From NCBI GenBank assembly GCA_904393835.1, contig CAJFNC010000012.1:45557-109556 (forward strand): a stretch of 64,000 nucleotides of DNA, given 5' to 3'. Below, piece by piece: positions 41,075 to 50,977 of this stretch (its first letter is position 1; each line of letters opens with the position of its first letter). A model generated the notes under the pieces. That model was not told the origin of the DNA. It ran no database searches and saw only the letters and a list, made by a program, of their open reading frames with translations. The position numbers and the translations under genes are program-made. This DNA is from an uncultured Ruminococcus sp. GTDB lineage: Bacteria; Bacillota; Clostridia; Oscillospirales; Acutalibacteraceae.

Positions 41075-44000
41075 ATTCTTCAGATTAAGCACATATGCAA
41101 ACAGTATAAAACAGGGGGATTGGTACAAAAAGCACTTGACGGTGTCAGCCTGAATCTACGTGAAAATGAATTTGTCGCTATTCTCGGTCCCAGCGGTTCG
41201 GGAAAAACAACGCTGCTCAACATTATCGGCGGACTTGATCGATATGACAGCGGAGACCTGATTATAAACGGTATATCCACTAAAAAATATAAAGACCGTG
41301 ATTGGGATTCTTACCGAAATCATACGGTCGGTTTTGTTTTCCAGAGTTATAATTTGATTCCGCACCAAAGTGTGCTGTCAAACGTTGAGCTTTCATTAAC
41401 TATTTCCGGTATTTCAAAATCAGAACGCAGAGAGCGCGCAATAAAATCCTTGGAACAGGTAGGGCTCGGAGCACAACTGCATAAAAAGCCGAATCAAATG
41501 TCAGGCGGTCAGATGCAGCGTGTAGCAATTGCGAGAGCTTTGGTAAATGATCCCGACATTTTGCTGGCAGACGAACCGACAGGTGCTTTGGACAGCGAAA
41601 CAAGCGTTCAGGTTATGGAATTGTTAAAAGAAGTGGCAAAAGACCGTTTGGTTGTTATGGTAACTCATAATCCCGAACTTGCCGAAGAGTATGCCACACG
41701 TATCGTAAAACTAAAAGACGGCAAAATTATCTCCGACTCCAACCCTTTTGAAATTGACGAATACGCTTTGGACACTCCCGTACATAAGAATATGGGAAAA
41801 TCTTCAATGTCGTTTTTGACCGCTTTGTCGCTGAGCTTTAATAATCTGCGGACAAAAAAAGCACGCACGCTTTTAACATCTTTTGCGGGCTCAATCGGCA
41901 TTATAGGTATTGCGTTGATTTTGTCGCTTTCAAACGGTGTCAACACTTATATAAAGTCCATAGAAGAAGATACTCTATCTGAATATCCGCTGCAAATTCA
42001 AAGCTCTCAAATGGATATCACATCCATGATGGTTGACACCATGGGCAACAACAGCGCCAAAAATAATTCGGGCGAAGTTAAAGTTACACAAATGCTGACC
42101 AATATGTTTTCTAACGTAGATCCAAATGACTTGGAATCTCTTAAAAAATATTTTGACAGCGGGCAAAGCGGCATTGACAAGTACGCCAACGCAGTTGAGT
42201 ATTCATACAATGTATCTCCGCAAATTTATCGCATGGATAATGACGACATACGACAGGTCAACCCCGACAGCTCTTTCTCTGCTCTCGGACTCGGCTCAGC
42301 GGCAAATTCCAACAATCTGATGTCAACAATGATGAGCACCGACGTTTTTTATGAAATGCCCGAGGATACGGATCTGTATGAAGGGCAGTACGATGTCAAA
42401 GCGGGGCACTGGCCGACAAACTATAACGAATGTGTTATAGTTCTCACTTCAAGCGGAAGTATCAGTGACTTTATGCTTTACACTCTGGGATTGCGTGACT
42501 CTGTTGAACTTGATGAAATGATTAAACAGTTTATCGAGGAAGAAAATGTTGACACGCCCGATGATATCGGCTCTTATAAATACGACGATTTTTTGGGAAT
42601 TAAATTTAAACTTGTCAACGCAGCCGATTATTATCAATACGATAAAGAATATGATGTATGGAAAGATAAATCCGACGACACCTCATATATGCGAGATTTG
42701 GTAAGCAAGGGTGAAGATATAACCGTTGTAGGCGTTGTACAGCCTGCGGAAAACGCTAACGCGTCTATGCTTACATCGGGCATCGGTTATCCAGAATCAT
42801 TGACAAAACACGTAATTAACCAAGCCGCTGCCGCTCATATTGTCAAGGAACAGCTTGAAAAGCCGAGCATTAATGTGCTTACGGGAAACACCTTCGGCGA
42901 GGATGAAAACCAAAACAAATTTAATATGGAATCATTGTTTACAGTCGATGAAGACGCGCTTAAAAACGCGTTTGGGTTTGATACAAGCTCACTTAATCTT
43001 GACACAAACATAGCAGATTACTTGAATATGAGCAGCAACTTTTCGGATTTATCCGATATGGTTGACTTAAGCAGTATTAAACCGGATATACCCGAGCTTT
43101 CCGGATTAAATATGGAAGATATTATGGGGCAGGCTGAATTATCCGTTTCTGCTGAAAATATTCAACAGCTTATAAACAAACTGCTCCAAGGCTACGACGA
43201 CTACGCTGTTAATAACCCTGAGGCGGATTATTCTAAATTAGGCGAGTCTTTCTCTCAATATTTGCAAACAGAAGAAGCTAAACAGCTTCTTCTGGAAAAA
43301 ATAAGTAATATTGTCCGGTCTAATATTGAAACGTCGATTTCTCCCGAAAAAACAGAGGAACTGGTTCAGAATATTATGAAAGGCTATCAGGAATATGCCG
43401 CCGAAAATCAGCTTACCGATCCCACTAAATTCGGTGAATATCTGGTTGAATATCTGAAAACGCCCGAAGCCGAAAAGATAATTAAAGACGGAGCGTCAGA
43501 AATTTTCCGATTTAACGGCGACCTTGTTATTTCTCCCGAACAGACATCAGCTGTAATTGATGATATTTTGTCGGGCTACCGGGAATATGCAAACGCCAAT
43601 TCTCTCCCCGACCCGAGCAAAATCGGTGAGAATTTCACGGAATATTTGCAGACATCACAGGCACGTCAGCAGTTATCGGAGGGCCTTTCCGAAATTATTG
43701 ACACAGACAAATTAAAAACTCAGATTTCAGATTCCCTCAAAAGCTATATGCAAACTGTGATGTCCTCATATACGACCGCAATTTCAAGCGCTTTGCAAAA
43801 TCAGGTTTCATCAGTAGTACAACAGATGATGAGCCAAATGAGCAGCAATATGCAAAACGCTATGCAGCAAGTCGCAGCACAAATCGGAACAAATATGGAA
43901 AACTCATTCAGCTTTGATTCGGACGCTTTTAAAAACGCAATAAACATCAATATGGACGAAAATGAGCTCAAGGAATTGCTCACGTCATTAATGACGTCAG

Positions 44001-44632
44001 AGAATACTTCATATGACAACAATCTTAAAAAGTTCGAATATGCCGATTTAAACAATCCCGACAGCATAGATATTTATCCCAAAGATTTTGAAAGCAAGTC
44101 GGAAATAATTAATATACTCGACTCATACAACAGCCGTATGGAGGAGCAGGGCGAGACCGATAAGGTAATAGGTTATACCGATGTAGTCGGAACTCTGATG
44201 TCATCTGTTACGAATATTGTAGATACAATAAGCTATGTGCTTGTGGCCTTTGTGGCAATTTCACTGATTGTATCCTCTATTATGATCGGTGTAATTACTT
44301 ACATCAGCGTATTGGAACGTAAAAAAGAAATCGGTATCCTGCGTGCTATAGGCGCGTCAAAGCGAAATATTTCCCAGGTGTTCAACGCGGAAACGTTTAT
44401 CATCGGATTGTGCGCCGGCATTATCGGCATAGGATTGACGCTGTTGATTCTGATACCCGGAAATATGCTTATTCACTCACTAGCCGGCACAACAAACATA
44501 AACGCTTCACTTCCCGCGTTATATGCAGTAATATTGATTTTGCTCAGCGTGCTGCTGACGCTTATCGGCGGATTGATTCCGTCCAAAAAAGCGGCAAAGA
44601 GCGACCCTGTAGCGGCTTTGCGCTCGGAGTAA
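41075..44632 (+). CDS. Large MacB/FtsX-type ABC transporter (ATPase-permease fusion) with repeat-bearing extracellular domain
   Basis: 1185 aa if started at ATT 41075; the ORF track begins at TTG 41120, which would remove LQIKHICKQYKTGG, the first strand of the ATPase. GGGAG is nine bases before ATT, and an in-frame TGA lies just upstream. The ATPase (1-230) has Walker A GPSGSGKTT, Q-loop FVFQSYNLIPH, signature MSGGQMQRV, Walker B ILLADEPTGALD and H-loop VTHN. One helix at about 265-292 precedes a roughly 750-residue extracellular region; three helices and the FtsX core follow (SVLERKKEIGILRAIGAS). About residues 697-875 hold three repeats with GYxxYA and YLxTxEA. Likely antimicrobial-peptide sensing or efflux, or an envelope mechanotransmitter; the substrate is unknown. 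Confidence 0.9.
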   Translation: MLQIKHICKQYKTGGLVQKALDGVSLNLRENEFVAILGPSGSGKTTLLNIIGGLDRYDSGDLIINGISTKKYKDRDWDSYRNHTVGFVFQSYNLIPHQSVLSNVELSLTISGISKSERRERAIKSLEQVGLGAQLHKKPNQMSGGQMQRVAIARALVNDPDILLADEPTGALDSETSVQVMELLKEVAKDRLVVMVTHNPELAEEYATRIVKLKDGKIISDSNPFEIDEYALDTPVHKNMGKSSMSFLTALSLSFNNLRTKKARTLLTSFAGSIGIIGIALILSLSNGVNTYIKSIEEDTLSEYPLQIQSSQMDITSMMVDTMGNNSAKNNSGEVKVTQMLTNMFSNVDPNDLESLKKYFDSGQSGIDKYANAVEYSYNVSPQIYRMDNDDIRQVNPDSSFSALGLGSAANSNNLMSTMMSTDVFYEMPEDTDLYEGQYDVKAGHWPTNYNECVIVLTSSGSISDFMLYTLGLRDSVELDEMIKQFIEEENVDTPDDIGSYKYDDFLGIKFKLVNAADYYQYDKEYDVWKDKSDDTSYMRDLVSKGEDITVVGVVQPAENANASMLTSGIGYPESLTKHVINQAAAAHIVKEQLEKPSINVLTGNTFGEDENQNKFNMESLFTVDEDALKNAFGFDTSSLNLDTNIADYLNMSSNFSDLSDMVDLSSIKPDIPELSGLNMEDIMGQAELSVSAENIQQLINKLLQGYDDYAVNNPEADYSKLGESFSQYLQTEEAKQLLLEKISNIVRSNIETSISPEKTEELVQNIMKGYQEYAAENQLTDPTKFGEYLVEYLKTPEAEKIIKDGASEIFRFNGDLVISPEQTSAVIDDILSGYREYANANSLPDPSKIGENFTEYLQTSQARQQLSEGLSEIIDTDKLKTQISDSLKSYMQTVMSSYTTAISSALQNQVSSVVQQMMSQMSSNMQNAMQQVAAQIGTNMENSFSFDSDAFKNAININMDENELKELLTSLMTSENTSYDNNLKKFEYADLNNPDSIDIYPKDFESKSEIINILDSYNSRMEEQGETDKVIGYTDVVGTLMSSVTNIVDTISYVLVAFVAISLIVSSIMIGVITYISVLERKKEIGILRAIGASKRNISQVFNAETFIIGLCAGIIGIGLTLLILIPGNMLIHSLAGTTNINASLPALYAVILILLSVLLTLIGGLIPSKKAAKSDPVAALRSE

Positions 44633-44702
44633 AACAATACAATTTCAATACCGAGAATTTTTGAATTATATTTTTAATCAATTAACGAATTGATTTTAGC
44701 AT

Positions 44703-44742
44703 GCCCCAAAAAGTCAGAACGAAAAATCTGATTTTTTGGGGC
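44703..44742. repeat. Inverted repeat downstream of the ABC transporter gene
   Basis: GCCCCAAAAA.TCAGA pairs with TCTGA.TTTTTGGGGC around an 8-base loop, 70 bases after the stop codon. There is no T-run beyond it, so terminator function is uncertain. Two further weak hairpins (near 44828-44860 and 44870-44892) lie in this 372-base gap; no gene was seen in it. Confidence 0.6.
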
Positions 44743-44936
44743 AATTATTTGTTCTTGAATTGACTCATCGGTTTGCAGCCATAAAACCTGAATTTGCTTA
44801 CGGAATTTTTTAAAAATTGAGAGCAAAACCGCTTGAGCCTGAGTTAAATTCGAGCGGTAAATATTACCAAAAAATATGGTTTTTTTTGGATTAATATCCA
44901 AACTTTTGAAAATTAAGATTATTTTTATATTTTTTG

Positions 44937-44966
44937 TTGAATGGGCAAAACTTTATATGATATAAT
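44937..44966 (+). promoter_or_regulatory. Predicted promoter of the NSS transporter gene
   Basis: TTGAAT and TATAAT with an 18-base spacer, 38 bases upstream of the start. Confidence 0.5.
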
Positions 44967-45004
44967 TACTGTACTTTTATTACTGAAAAATGAGGGGTAT
45001 AAAT

Positions 45005-46360
45005 ATGGAGAAAAAAAGAAGTAATTTTTCGGGCGGAATAGGCTTTGTGCTTGCGGCGGCGGGAAGCGCCGTAGGTCTGGGCAATCTGTGGCGATTTCCG
45101 TACCTTGCGGCTCAGTACGGAGGCGGAGTATTTATTCTTGTCTATATAATTCTCGCCGTAACCTTTGGTTTTGCTTTGCTCACAGCTGAAATAGCAATAG
45201 GCAGAAAAACAGGGCTCAGTCCCGTACTCGCCTATAAAAAGCTCGACAAGCGTTTTTCATTTCTCGGTTACGTCGCAATCATCGTTCCCGTAATAATCGT
45301 ACCCTACTACTGCGTTATCGGCGGCTGGGTGACAAAATACATTACCGTATATGCCACCGGGCTGGCTTCCGAGGCGGCCGGAGACGCATACTTTGACAAC
45401 TTTATAAGCAACCCCGTTTCACCGATGATATTTTTCCTGATATTTATGATTATAAGCGTAATCATAGTTATGCTCGGCGTAAAAAACGGCATCGAAAACC
45501 TAAGCAAGTTCTTAATGCCGATACTTCTGATAATTTCCGTAGGAATTTCAATATACGCGCTCACTCTGCCCGGAGCTTCCGAGGGCGTGGCTTATTACCT
45601 GATACCCGACTTCAGCAAATTTTCGCTTATGACAGTTGCGGCAGCCTGCGGTCAGCTGTTTTACTCTCTGAGTATAGCAATGGGCATTATGATAACATAC
45701 GGCTCGTACACAAAAAAGAATGTAAATTTGAGCAAATCAATTAACCAAATTGAGATTTTCGACACCGCAGTTGCTCTGCTTGCCGGACTTATGGTAGTTC
45801 CTGCTGTTTATGTGTTCAGCGGCGAATCAGGACTTTCTGACAGCGGTCCCGGGCTTATGTTTATTACTCTGCCAAAGGTTTTTGAGCAGATGCCCGGCGG
45901 AAATATTATAGGTCTGTTTTTCTTTATACTCGTTTTCTTTGCCGCAATAACAAGCTCGATTTCAATAATTGAAGCTATCGTTTCTTCAATTATGGACAAG
46001 TTCAAACTCTCACGCAACATTTCGTGCTTCATTGTCATAGGTATTTGCCTGCTTCTGGGAATCCCATCATCGCTGGGCAACGGCTTGTGGGAAAATGTAA
46101 AAATACTCGGAATGGATTTTTTGACTTTCTTCGATTTTATAAGCAACAGCATACTGATGCCGATAGTTGCACTGTTCACCTGTATTCTTGTCGGATGGGT
46201 AATCAAGCCGAAAGCTATTACAGACGAAGTAACACGCAACGGCGAAAAATTTGCGCGAAAAAAGCTTTTCAATATAATGATAAAATACATTGCGCCTATT
46301 TTTTTGATTATCATTTTGATTACAAGCACGCTCTCACAATTCGGAATTATTAAAATGTAA
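45005..46360 (+). CDS. Neurotransmitter:sodium symporter (NSS) family transporter
   Basis: 451 aa LeuT-fold permease with 11-12 helices. The helix 1 signature GSAVGLGNLWRFPYLAAQYGGGVFILVYI contains the sodium and substrate contacts; helix 6-8 text SIAMGIMITYGSYTKKN and AITSSISIIEAIVSSI also fits. Bacterial NSS proteins take up amino acids with sodium. ATG 45005 has GAGGGG upstream; the ORF-track start is five codons early. Single gene with promoter and terminator. Confidence 0.94.
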   Translation: MEKKRSNFSGGIGFVLAAAGSAVGLGNLWRFPYLAAQYGGGVFILVYIILAVTFGFALLTAEIAIGRKTGLSPVLAYKKLDKRFSFLGYVAIIVPVIIVPYYCVIGGWVTKYITVYATGLASEAAGDAYFDNFISNPVSPMIFFLIFMIISVIIVMLGVKNGIENLSKFLMPILLIISVGISIYALTLPGASEGVAYYLIPDFSKFSLMTVAAACGQLFYSLSIAMGIMITYGSYTKKNVNLSKSINQIEIFDTAVALLAGLMVVPAVYVFSGESGLSDSGPGLMFITLPKVFEQMPGGNIIGLFFFILVFFAAITSSISIIEAIVSSIMDKFKLSRNISCFIVIGICLLLGIPSSLGNGLWENVKILGMDFLTFFDFISNSILMPIVALFTCILVGWVIKPKAITDEVTRNGEKFARKKLFNIMIKYIAPIFLIIILITSTLSQFGIIKM

Positions 46361-46393
46361 ATATACAATTACCGATAAATACAGACAAAAATG

Positions 46394-46438
46394 CCGTTGC
46401 CCCTCCAATTTATTTTGAAGGGGCAACGGTTTATTTTT
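46394..46438. terminator. Bidirectional terminator between NSS gene and pot/hydrolase operon
   Basis: A 15-bp stem CCGTTGCCCCTCCAA with a near-perfect complement, T-rich on the plus side and A-rich upstream, between converging genes. Confidence 0.88.
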
Positions 46439-46466
46439 AACTATGGATTTGGCTGTAATAATAAAT

Positions 46467-47039
46467 TTACATCTCGAGGTCATTAATTGACATTACCGAG
46501 CCTGTCTGAAAATACTCAATATTGTCAAGTGCCGCCTGCTCAACATCTTCGGGGCTGTGAGTGTGACAAGCCTCTCGGATAACGTGAATGTGGTAATTGC
46601 GCTGGTGAGCATCTACTGCCGTATAGTGCACACAAATATCAGTCATACCGCCGCATATAAACAGGTGTTCAATTTTTTTGCCTCTGAGCAAAAGTTCAAG
46701 GTCGGTGTCAAAAAATGCACTGTATCTTCTTTTCGGAACGACATATTCACCGTCAATCGGAGCGGCGGGCTCCCAGAAAAAGGAATCTTTTTCAAGGCAA
46801 TGAACGTGTTCGGAACCATCGAGTTCACGCCCGAAATCGGATAAATCATCACGGTGAAGCTCAATAATATGTACAATCGGCACATCTTCTTTTTTTCTGA
46901 AAAAATCGACTACCCTAATCATATTTTCGTGGTAATATTTGAGCCTTTTTTGCTGATACTCTCCGTCGTAAACTTTCATATGCTGTTTTGAATCCTGCAC
47001 ATCTACTAATATTAAGGCGCTGTTTTCGGGGATTTTCAT
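46467..47039 (-). CDS. Cysteine hydrolase (isochorismatase-like), copy 2
   Basis: 190 aa cytosolic enzyme. The Asp-Lys-Cys triad is visible: ALILVDVQD, VVPKRRYSAFFDTDL and GGMTDICVHYTAVDAHQRNY, with the cis-peptide preceding the Cys strand. The family includes nicotinamidases, isochorismatases, ureidoglycolate-type and N-carbamoyl amidohydrolases. It starts one base after the stop of its paralogue and is the last gene of the potABCD-MATE run. The pairing suggests a tandem duplication with divergence. The substrate is unknown; a polyamine-derived amide is possible (inference). Confidence 0.87.
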   Translation of the reverse strand: MKIPENSALILVDVQDSKQHMKVYDGEYQQKRLKYYHENMIRVVDFFRKKEDVPIVHIIELHRDDLSDFGRELDGSEHVHCLEKDSFFWEPAAPIDGEYVVPKRRYSAFFDTDLELLLRGKKIEHLFICGGMTDICVHYTAVDAHQRNYHIHVIREACHTHSPEDVEQAALDNIEYFQTGSVMSINDLEM

Positions 47040-47040
47040 C

Positions 47041-47610
47041 TTAACATACAACTCCTTCCAAAATATCCTGCGTAGCAATGTTTGACTCCCTTTGCAGATA
47101 TTTCATATTCCTAAGCGCATATTCGTGAGCCTTTCGCGAAGAACCCGTAACGCTGTCGGTAACCACGTAAAAATGGTAATTGCTTTGATGAGCGTCAACT
47201 GCCGTAAATCTTACACAAACATCGGTAAGACCGCCTATCAGAAAAACGGTGTCAACCTTTAGACACTGTAAAAGCAGGTCAAGGTCTGTGCCGATAAACG
47301 CACTGTATCTTCTTTTTGTAATAAGATAGTCGTTACCTTCGGGTTTTGTAAGATGATGGTAATTTTCTGCGTTCGTACCCTCAAGACAGTGAACCCCCTC
47401 AACGCCGTCGAGCTCACGTCCGAAATCTGACATATCCGCACGGTGAACCTCTCTTATTTGAATAACAGGCAGTTTGTGGTCACGGAAAAATTTAATAATT
47501 TTAGGAGCGTTTTCGTAAGTAGTTGAGCCGCCCATAACGGGAATATTGTCGTTTTCGCTGTCCTCTTGAATATCTATTACAAGAAGAGCGCTGTTCTTTG
47601 AAATTTTCAT
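47041..47610 (-). CDS. Cysteine hydrolase (isochorismatase-like), copy 1
   Basis: 189 aa. Same triad: ALLVIDIQED, LITKRRYSAFIGTDLDLLL and GGLTDVCVRFTAVDAHQSNYHFYVV. It shares most motifs with the adjacent copy (REVHRADMSDFGRELDGVEGVHCLE versus IELHRDDLSDFGRELDGSEHVHCLE), so both probably act on related substrates. GAAAGGAT precedes the ATG; 32 bases after the MATE gene. Confidence 0.87.
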   Translation of the reverse strand: MKISKNSALLVIDIQEDSENDNIPVMGGSTTYENAPKIIKFFRDHKLPVIQIREVHRADMSDFGRELDGVEGVHCLEGTNAENYHHLTKPEGNDYLITKRRYSAFIGTDLDLLLQCLKVDTVFLIGGLTDVCVRFTAVDAHQSNYHFYVVTDSVTGSSRKAHEYALRNMKYLQRESNIATQDILEGVVC

Positions 47611-47642
47611 ATTATTGTATCCTTTCTATGTGCTGAACAAAG

Positions 47643-48992
47643 CTATGCGCTGATTGACAATTTATGCAACCACCGCTTTGAACGATAGCGTTTTGTGCCG
47701 ATAATAAATTTGTAAATTTCGACAAAAACAAACGCACAGTAAACAATCAAAATCGGCAAGCCGAGTATCTGGCCAAACAAGAATGTAATCGGCATACCTA
47801 TCATCCATATACCTCCCATGTCAATAAGAAGTACAAATCTTACGTCGCCGCCGCTGCGAAACAGTCCCTCGGTATTCATTGAATTGTAGCAGTTGAGCGG
47901 AAGCAAAATTGACAATACAACAAGGCACTGAGCCAAATATGTTCCGGTAGTTGTACCCGAAAGCTGATACAATGCGACAATGGGATGAATAATACAAAGC
48001 ATTATTACACCTGTAACCGCACCCAAGCAAATTGCGATGCGGTGAAAACGTTTGCAGAAAACAAACATCTCACCCATATTGTTCTTGCCGATTTCGTTAC
48101 CTATAATAACGGCAGCCGAGCTTGCAAGACTGAGGCTGAAGGTCTGGGTCATTGTCTGAATTGTATTTACAATGCTCATTGCAGCGAGTTCGTCTGTGCC
48201 CATATGACCGTAAATTATAAAGTAAAGCGTAGTGCCTACACCCCACAAAAATTCGTTTCCGGCAAGCGGCAGCGCTTTTTTTATAAACGTCACAAAGTTA
48301 GTTTTATTAAACGAGAACATAACTTTCGGCGATGAAAAAGCCTTGTTTTTTGTAGCAATTAGATAAACCACAAGAACACCCAGTTCTACCGCTCTTGTTA
48401 TTACAGTTCCGACTGCCGCGCCGACTACACCGAGTTCAGGCATTCCGAAATTGCCGAATATAAACAAATAGTTTGCAATTATATTCATAATAACCGAAAG
48501 CGATGATGAACACAAAATGATTTTTACGTTTGCCGTTCCTCTGAGCAAATAGTTTATCGGATAAATAAAACTAAGCAATAGGTATGAAGCCGATATTGTT
48601 CTTAAATATCCTACGCCGCTTTCAATAACCGAAACGTCGTCGGTAAACAGAGACAAACATTGCTGCGGAAAAAGCGCTGTCGCTATTGTTACAATAATGC
48701 CGAGTGAAATTGTTACGGAACACGTCATACCCATAATTTTTCGGATACCGTCTATTTCACGTCTGCCCCAGTATTGAGATACAAACATTACACATGCGCA
48801 ACACGTACCGTACAACACAAGATAATAAAGCGAATAAATTTTGTTTGCCGCTCCTACGGCAGCAATTTCCGCAACACCGAGCTCGCCGACCATAATCTGG
48901 TCAATAAAATTAACGCACGATGTAAACAGAGATTGCACCATAAGAGGAATTACCGTAAAAAGAGTGAGTTTGTAAAATTGTTTCTTTTCCAT
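47643..48992 (-). CDS. MATE family efflux transporter
   Basis: 449 aa, 12 predicted helices in two repeats (about 10-215 and 235-430). QSLFTSCVNFIDQIMVGELGVAEIAAVGAANKIY and the second-half LAAMSIVNTIQTMTQTFSLSLASSAAVIIGNEIG match MATE cation/drug antiporters. The start ATG lies one base after potD's stop, so translation is coupled. Placement after a polyamine importer suggests export of an excess amine or a drug-like cation recognised by the MerR regulator (inference). Confidence 0.92.
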   Translation of the reverse strand: MEKKQFYKLTLFTVIPLMVQSLFTSCVNFIDQIMVGELGVAEIAAVGAANKIYSLYYLVLYGTCCACVMFVSQYWGRREIDGIRKIMGMTCSVTISLGIIVTIATALFPQQCLSLFTDDVSVIESGVGYLRTISASYLLLSFIYPINYLLRGTANVKIILCSSSLSVIMNIIANYLFIFGNFGMPELGVVGAAVGTVITRAVELGVLVVYLIATKNKAFSSPKVMFSFNKTNFVTFIKKALPLAGNEFLWGVGTTLYFIIYGHMGTDELAAMSIVNTIQTMTQTFSLSLASSAAVIIGNEIGKNNMGEMFVFCKRFHRIAICLGAVTGVIMLCIIHPIVALYQLSGTTTGTYLAQCLVVLSILLPLNCYNSMNTEGLFRSGGDVRFVLLIDMGGIWMIGMPITFLFGQILGLPILIVYCAFVFVEIYKFIIGTKRYRSKRWLHKLSISA

Positions 48993-48993
48993 A

Positions 48994-50094
48994 TTACTCT
49001 GCGGAGGACATCAAGCTACCTGCTGCAAGTTTCACCTCCGACCAAACCTGATCATAAACAAGTGAAGCTGAACCGATATTTTCCATATAGTGCGCATTTT
49101 TGTATGCAGAATCATCGGGGTATGCAATTGACAGTAATTTATCGGATATACCTGCTTCTTTCGCCATTTTTTCAACGTCAGTATTTACATATCCGTAACC
49201 CCAGTTGGTATCGTCACCGTTACGCGTCATATATTCTGTACTTATAACAGCATTTATAAATTTATATGCCGCATCCATATTTGCGCCCTTAGGAATTACA
49301 TAGCTGTCCATATACATATGCTCGCCTTCCGACGGTACTACAAATTCAAAGTTATCCATTTCTTTTGCCGCCTTGTATTCATTACCTGTTGCGCAAACAA
49401 TTACACTTGCTTCGCCGTTTAATATGAGCTTATGACCCGTGCTTGTAAAAGCATGAATATTCGGAATGAGTTCCTTAAGCTTTTCACCCGCAGCCTCGAT
49501 TTGTTTTTCATCGGTTGCGTTAAAGTCATTGCCGTTTACAAGGTTGCAGATGGAAAGCGCCATTCTTTCATCATCGACAAATGCAATACTGTCTTTTAAG
49601 TCCGACTGCCACAAGTCTGCATAAGAAGTGATTTTTGCGTCCGTCTTGTCGCGGTTAATCAAAATTCCTATTCCGCCGCCCGAATACGGAACTGACCATT
49701 TATTATCGGGGTCGTATGATGGACTTAAATATCCCTTTCCTATCTTACTGTAATTCGAAATTTTTGAAGTATCGATTTCCTCAAGTTCTCCCTGCTCTAC
49801 GAGCGCAGTGATAATATAATCGGAGCACATTGCAACGTCATACTGAGTACTGTTTGACATTACCTTTGTCTGCATTTCCTCAAGTGAAGAAAAAGAGGTG
49901 TAGTTGATTTTGTAACCCGAAAGCTCTTCAAGCTTTTGAATAGCTTCGTCTTCAATGCCCGACCATGCAAGCAGGTTGAGTGTTTTGGAATCGCTGTTAT
50001 TTGATTCTGAGCCGCCGCATCCGGCAAAACCCATAAGCATTGTTGATGCCAATGCACACCCCAATAATCCTTTGAATAATGCTTTCACTTTCAT
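48994..50094 (-). CDS. potD: Spermidine/putrescine ABC transporter substrate-binding lipoprotein
   Basis: 366 aa. Lipoprotein signal (ALASTMLMGFAGC, lipobox at Cys 26), then the type II periplasmic-binding fold: LNLLAWSGIEDEAIQKLEEL, DVAMCSDYIITALVEQGELEEID, SVPYSGGGIGILINR and MDSYVIPKGANMDAAYKFIN, as in PotD/PotF. Captures polyamines at the outer membrane face for PotBC. AGAGAGG before the ATG; 93 bases after potC. Confidence 0.93.
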   Translation of the reverse strand: MKVKALFKGLLGCALASTMLMGFAGCGGSESNNSDSKTLNLLAWSGIEDEAIQKLEELSGYKINYTSFSSLEEMQTKVMSNSTQYDVAMCSDYIITALVEQGELEEIDTSKISNYSKIGKGYLSPSYDPDNKWSVPYSGGGIGILINRDKTDAKITSYADLWQSDLKDSIAFVDDERMALSICNLVNGNDFNATDEKQIEAAGEKLKELIPNIHAFTSTGHKLILNGEASVIVCATGNEYKAAKEMDNFEFVVPSEGEHMYMDSYVIPKGANMDAAYKFINAVISTEYMTRNGDDTNWGYGYVNTDVEKMAKEAGISDKLLSIAYPDDSAYKNAHYMENIGSASLVYDQVWSEVKLAAGSLMSSAE

Positions 50095-50187
50095 AAATAT
50101 TACCTCTCTTCATAAAATTTTTAAACTATAATCGGACAACAGCCTGTAACAGTTATTGCCGTATAGGTTTTATAACTTGTAAATTAC

Positions 50188-50976
50188 TCAGTTTGCGGTA
50201 TTTTTAGCCGCTTTGTTCTGAGCCATCTGCATAAGCACGCCGATAGCAACCGTTGCAGCAATCCACAGAGTGCTGAGCGCATTAAGCGTGGGCTTCATAC
50301 CTGTTCTCATTTGACCGAAAATGTACATCGAAAGCGTTTCATCCGACGGACCGGCAACAAAAAATGTTGTGAGCACATCCTCAAGTGAGAATGTAAACGC
50401 CAAAAGTCCGCCCGAGAGCATTGCCGGTACAATATTCGGCAAAATCACTTTAAAAATAGTCTGAAACTTTGTACAACCCAGGTCAAGCGCGGCTTCCTCA
50501 ATTGATTTATCAAATCCGTTCAGCGCTACTCGAATGGTATTGAACGTTACCGGTGCGCAAAATGTAACGTGAGAAATTATAATCGTTGCTTTGCTCAGCG
50601 GTATGTGCAAAAGTTCAAATATCATCAGCAGCGATACACCGAGGAGCATTGCGGGGACTATTGTAGGAATGTAAAAAAACGAATCAAGCGCCGCTTTTCC
50701 CCTGAAGTCAAGCTCGTGAAATCCGATTGCGGCAAATGCGCCGAGCAGTACTGAAATTACCGTACTGAAGCTTGAAACTATCAAGCTGTTTATTACTGCT
50801 TTACCTGCGTCGCTTGAAGCAAGCAGCTCTTCGTACCACTTTAGGGTAAAGCCGCTCCATCCCACATCGATTTCTGAATTGTTAAACGAGTATGCTATCA
50901 TTACTACTATCGGGGTGTACAGTAAAAACAGAAAGAACACAGCATACAAAAATGAACCGTAATGAACTTTTTTCAT
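50188..50976 (-). CDS. potC: Spermidine/putrescine ABC transporter permease
   Basis: 262 aa, six helices. The EAA motif for contact with the ATPase is SIEEAALDLGCTKFQTIFKVILPNIVPAMLSG. YTPIVVMIAYSFNNSE near the N-terminus is typical of PotC. GGAGG ribosome site; starts one base after potB's stop. Confidence 0.94.
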   Translation of the reverse strand: MKKVHYGSFLYAVFFLFLLYTPIVVMIAYSFNNSEIDVGWSGFTLKWYEELLASSDAGKAVINSLIVSSFSTVISVLLGAFAAIGFHELDFRGKAALDSFFYIPTIVPAMLLGVSLLMIFELLHIPLSKATIIISHVTFCAPVTFNTIRVALNGFDKSIEEAALDLGCTKFQTIFKVILPNIVPAMLSGGLLAFTFSLEDVLTTFFVAGPSDETLSMYIFGQMRTGMKPTLNALSTLWIAATVAIGVLMQMAQNKAAKNTAN

Positions 50977-50977
50977 A

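Noticed and set aside
44674-44901. 75-aa minus-strand ORF
   Set aside because: It covers the hairpins downstream of the ABC gene; no ribosome site and no motif.
45808-46368. 186-aa minus-strand ORF
   Set aside because: Antisense to the NSS transporter; its hydrophobic pattern mirrors the membrane gene.
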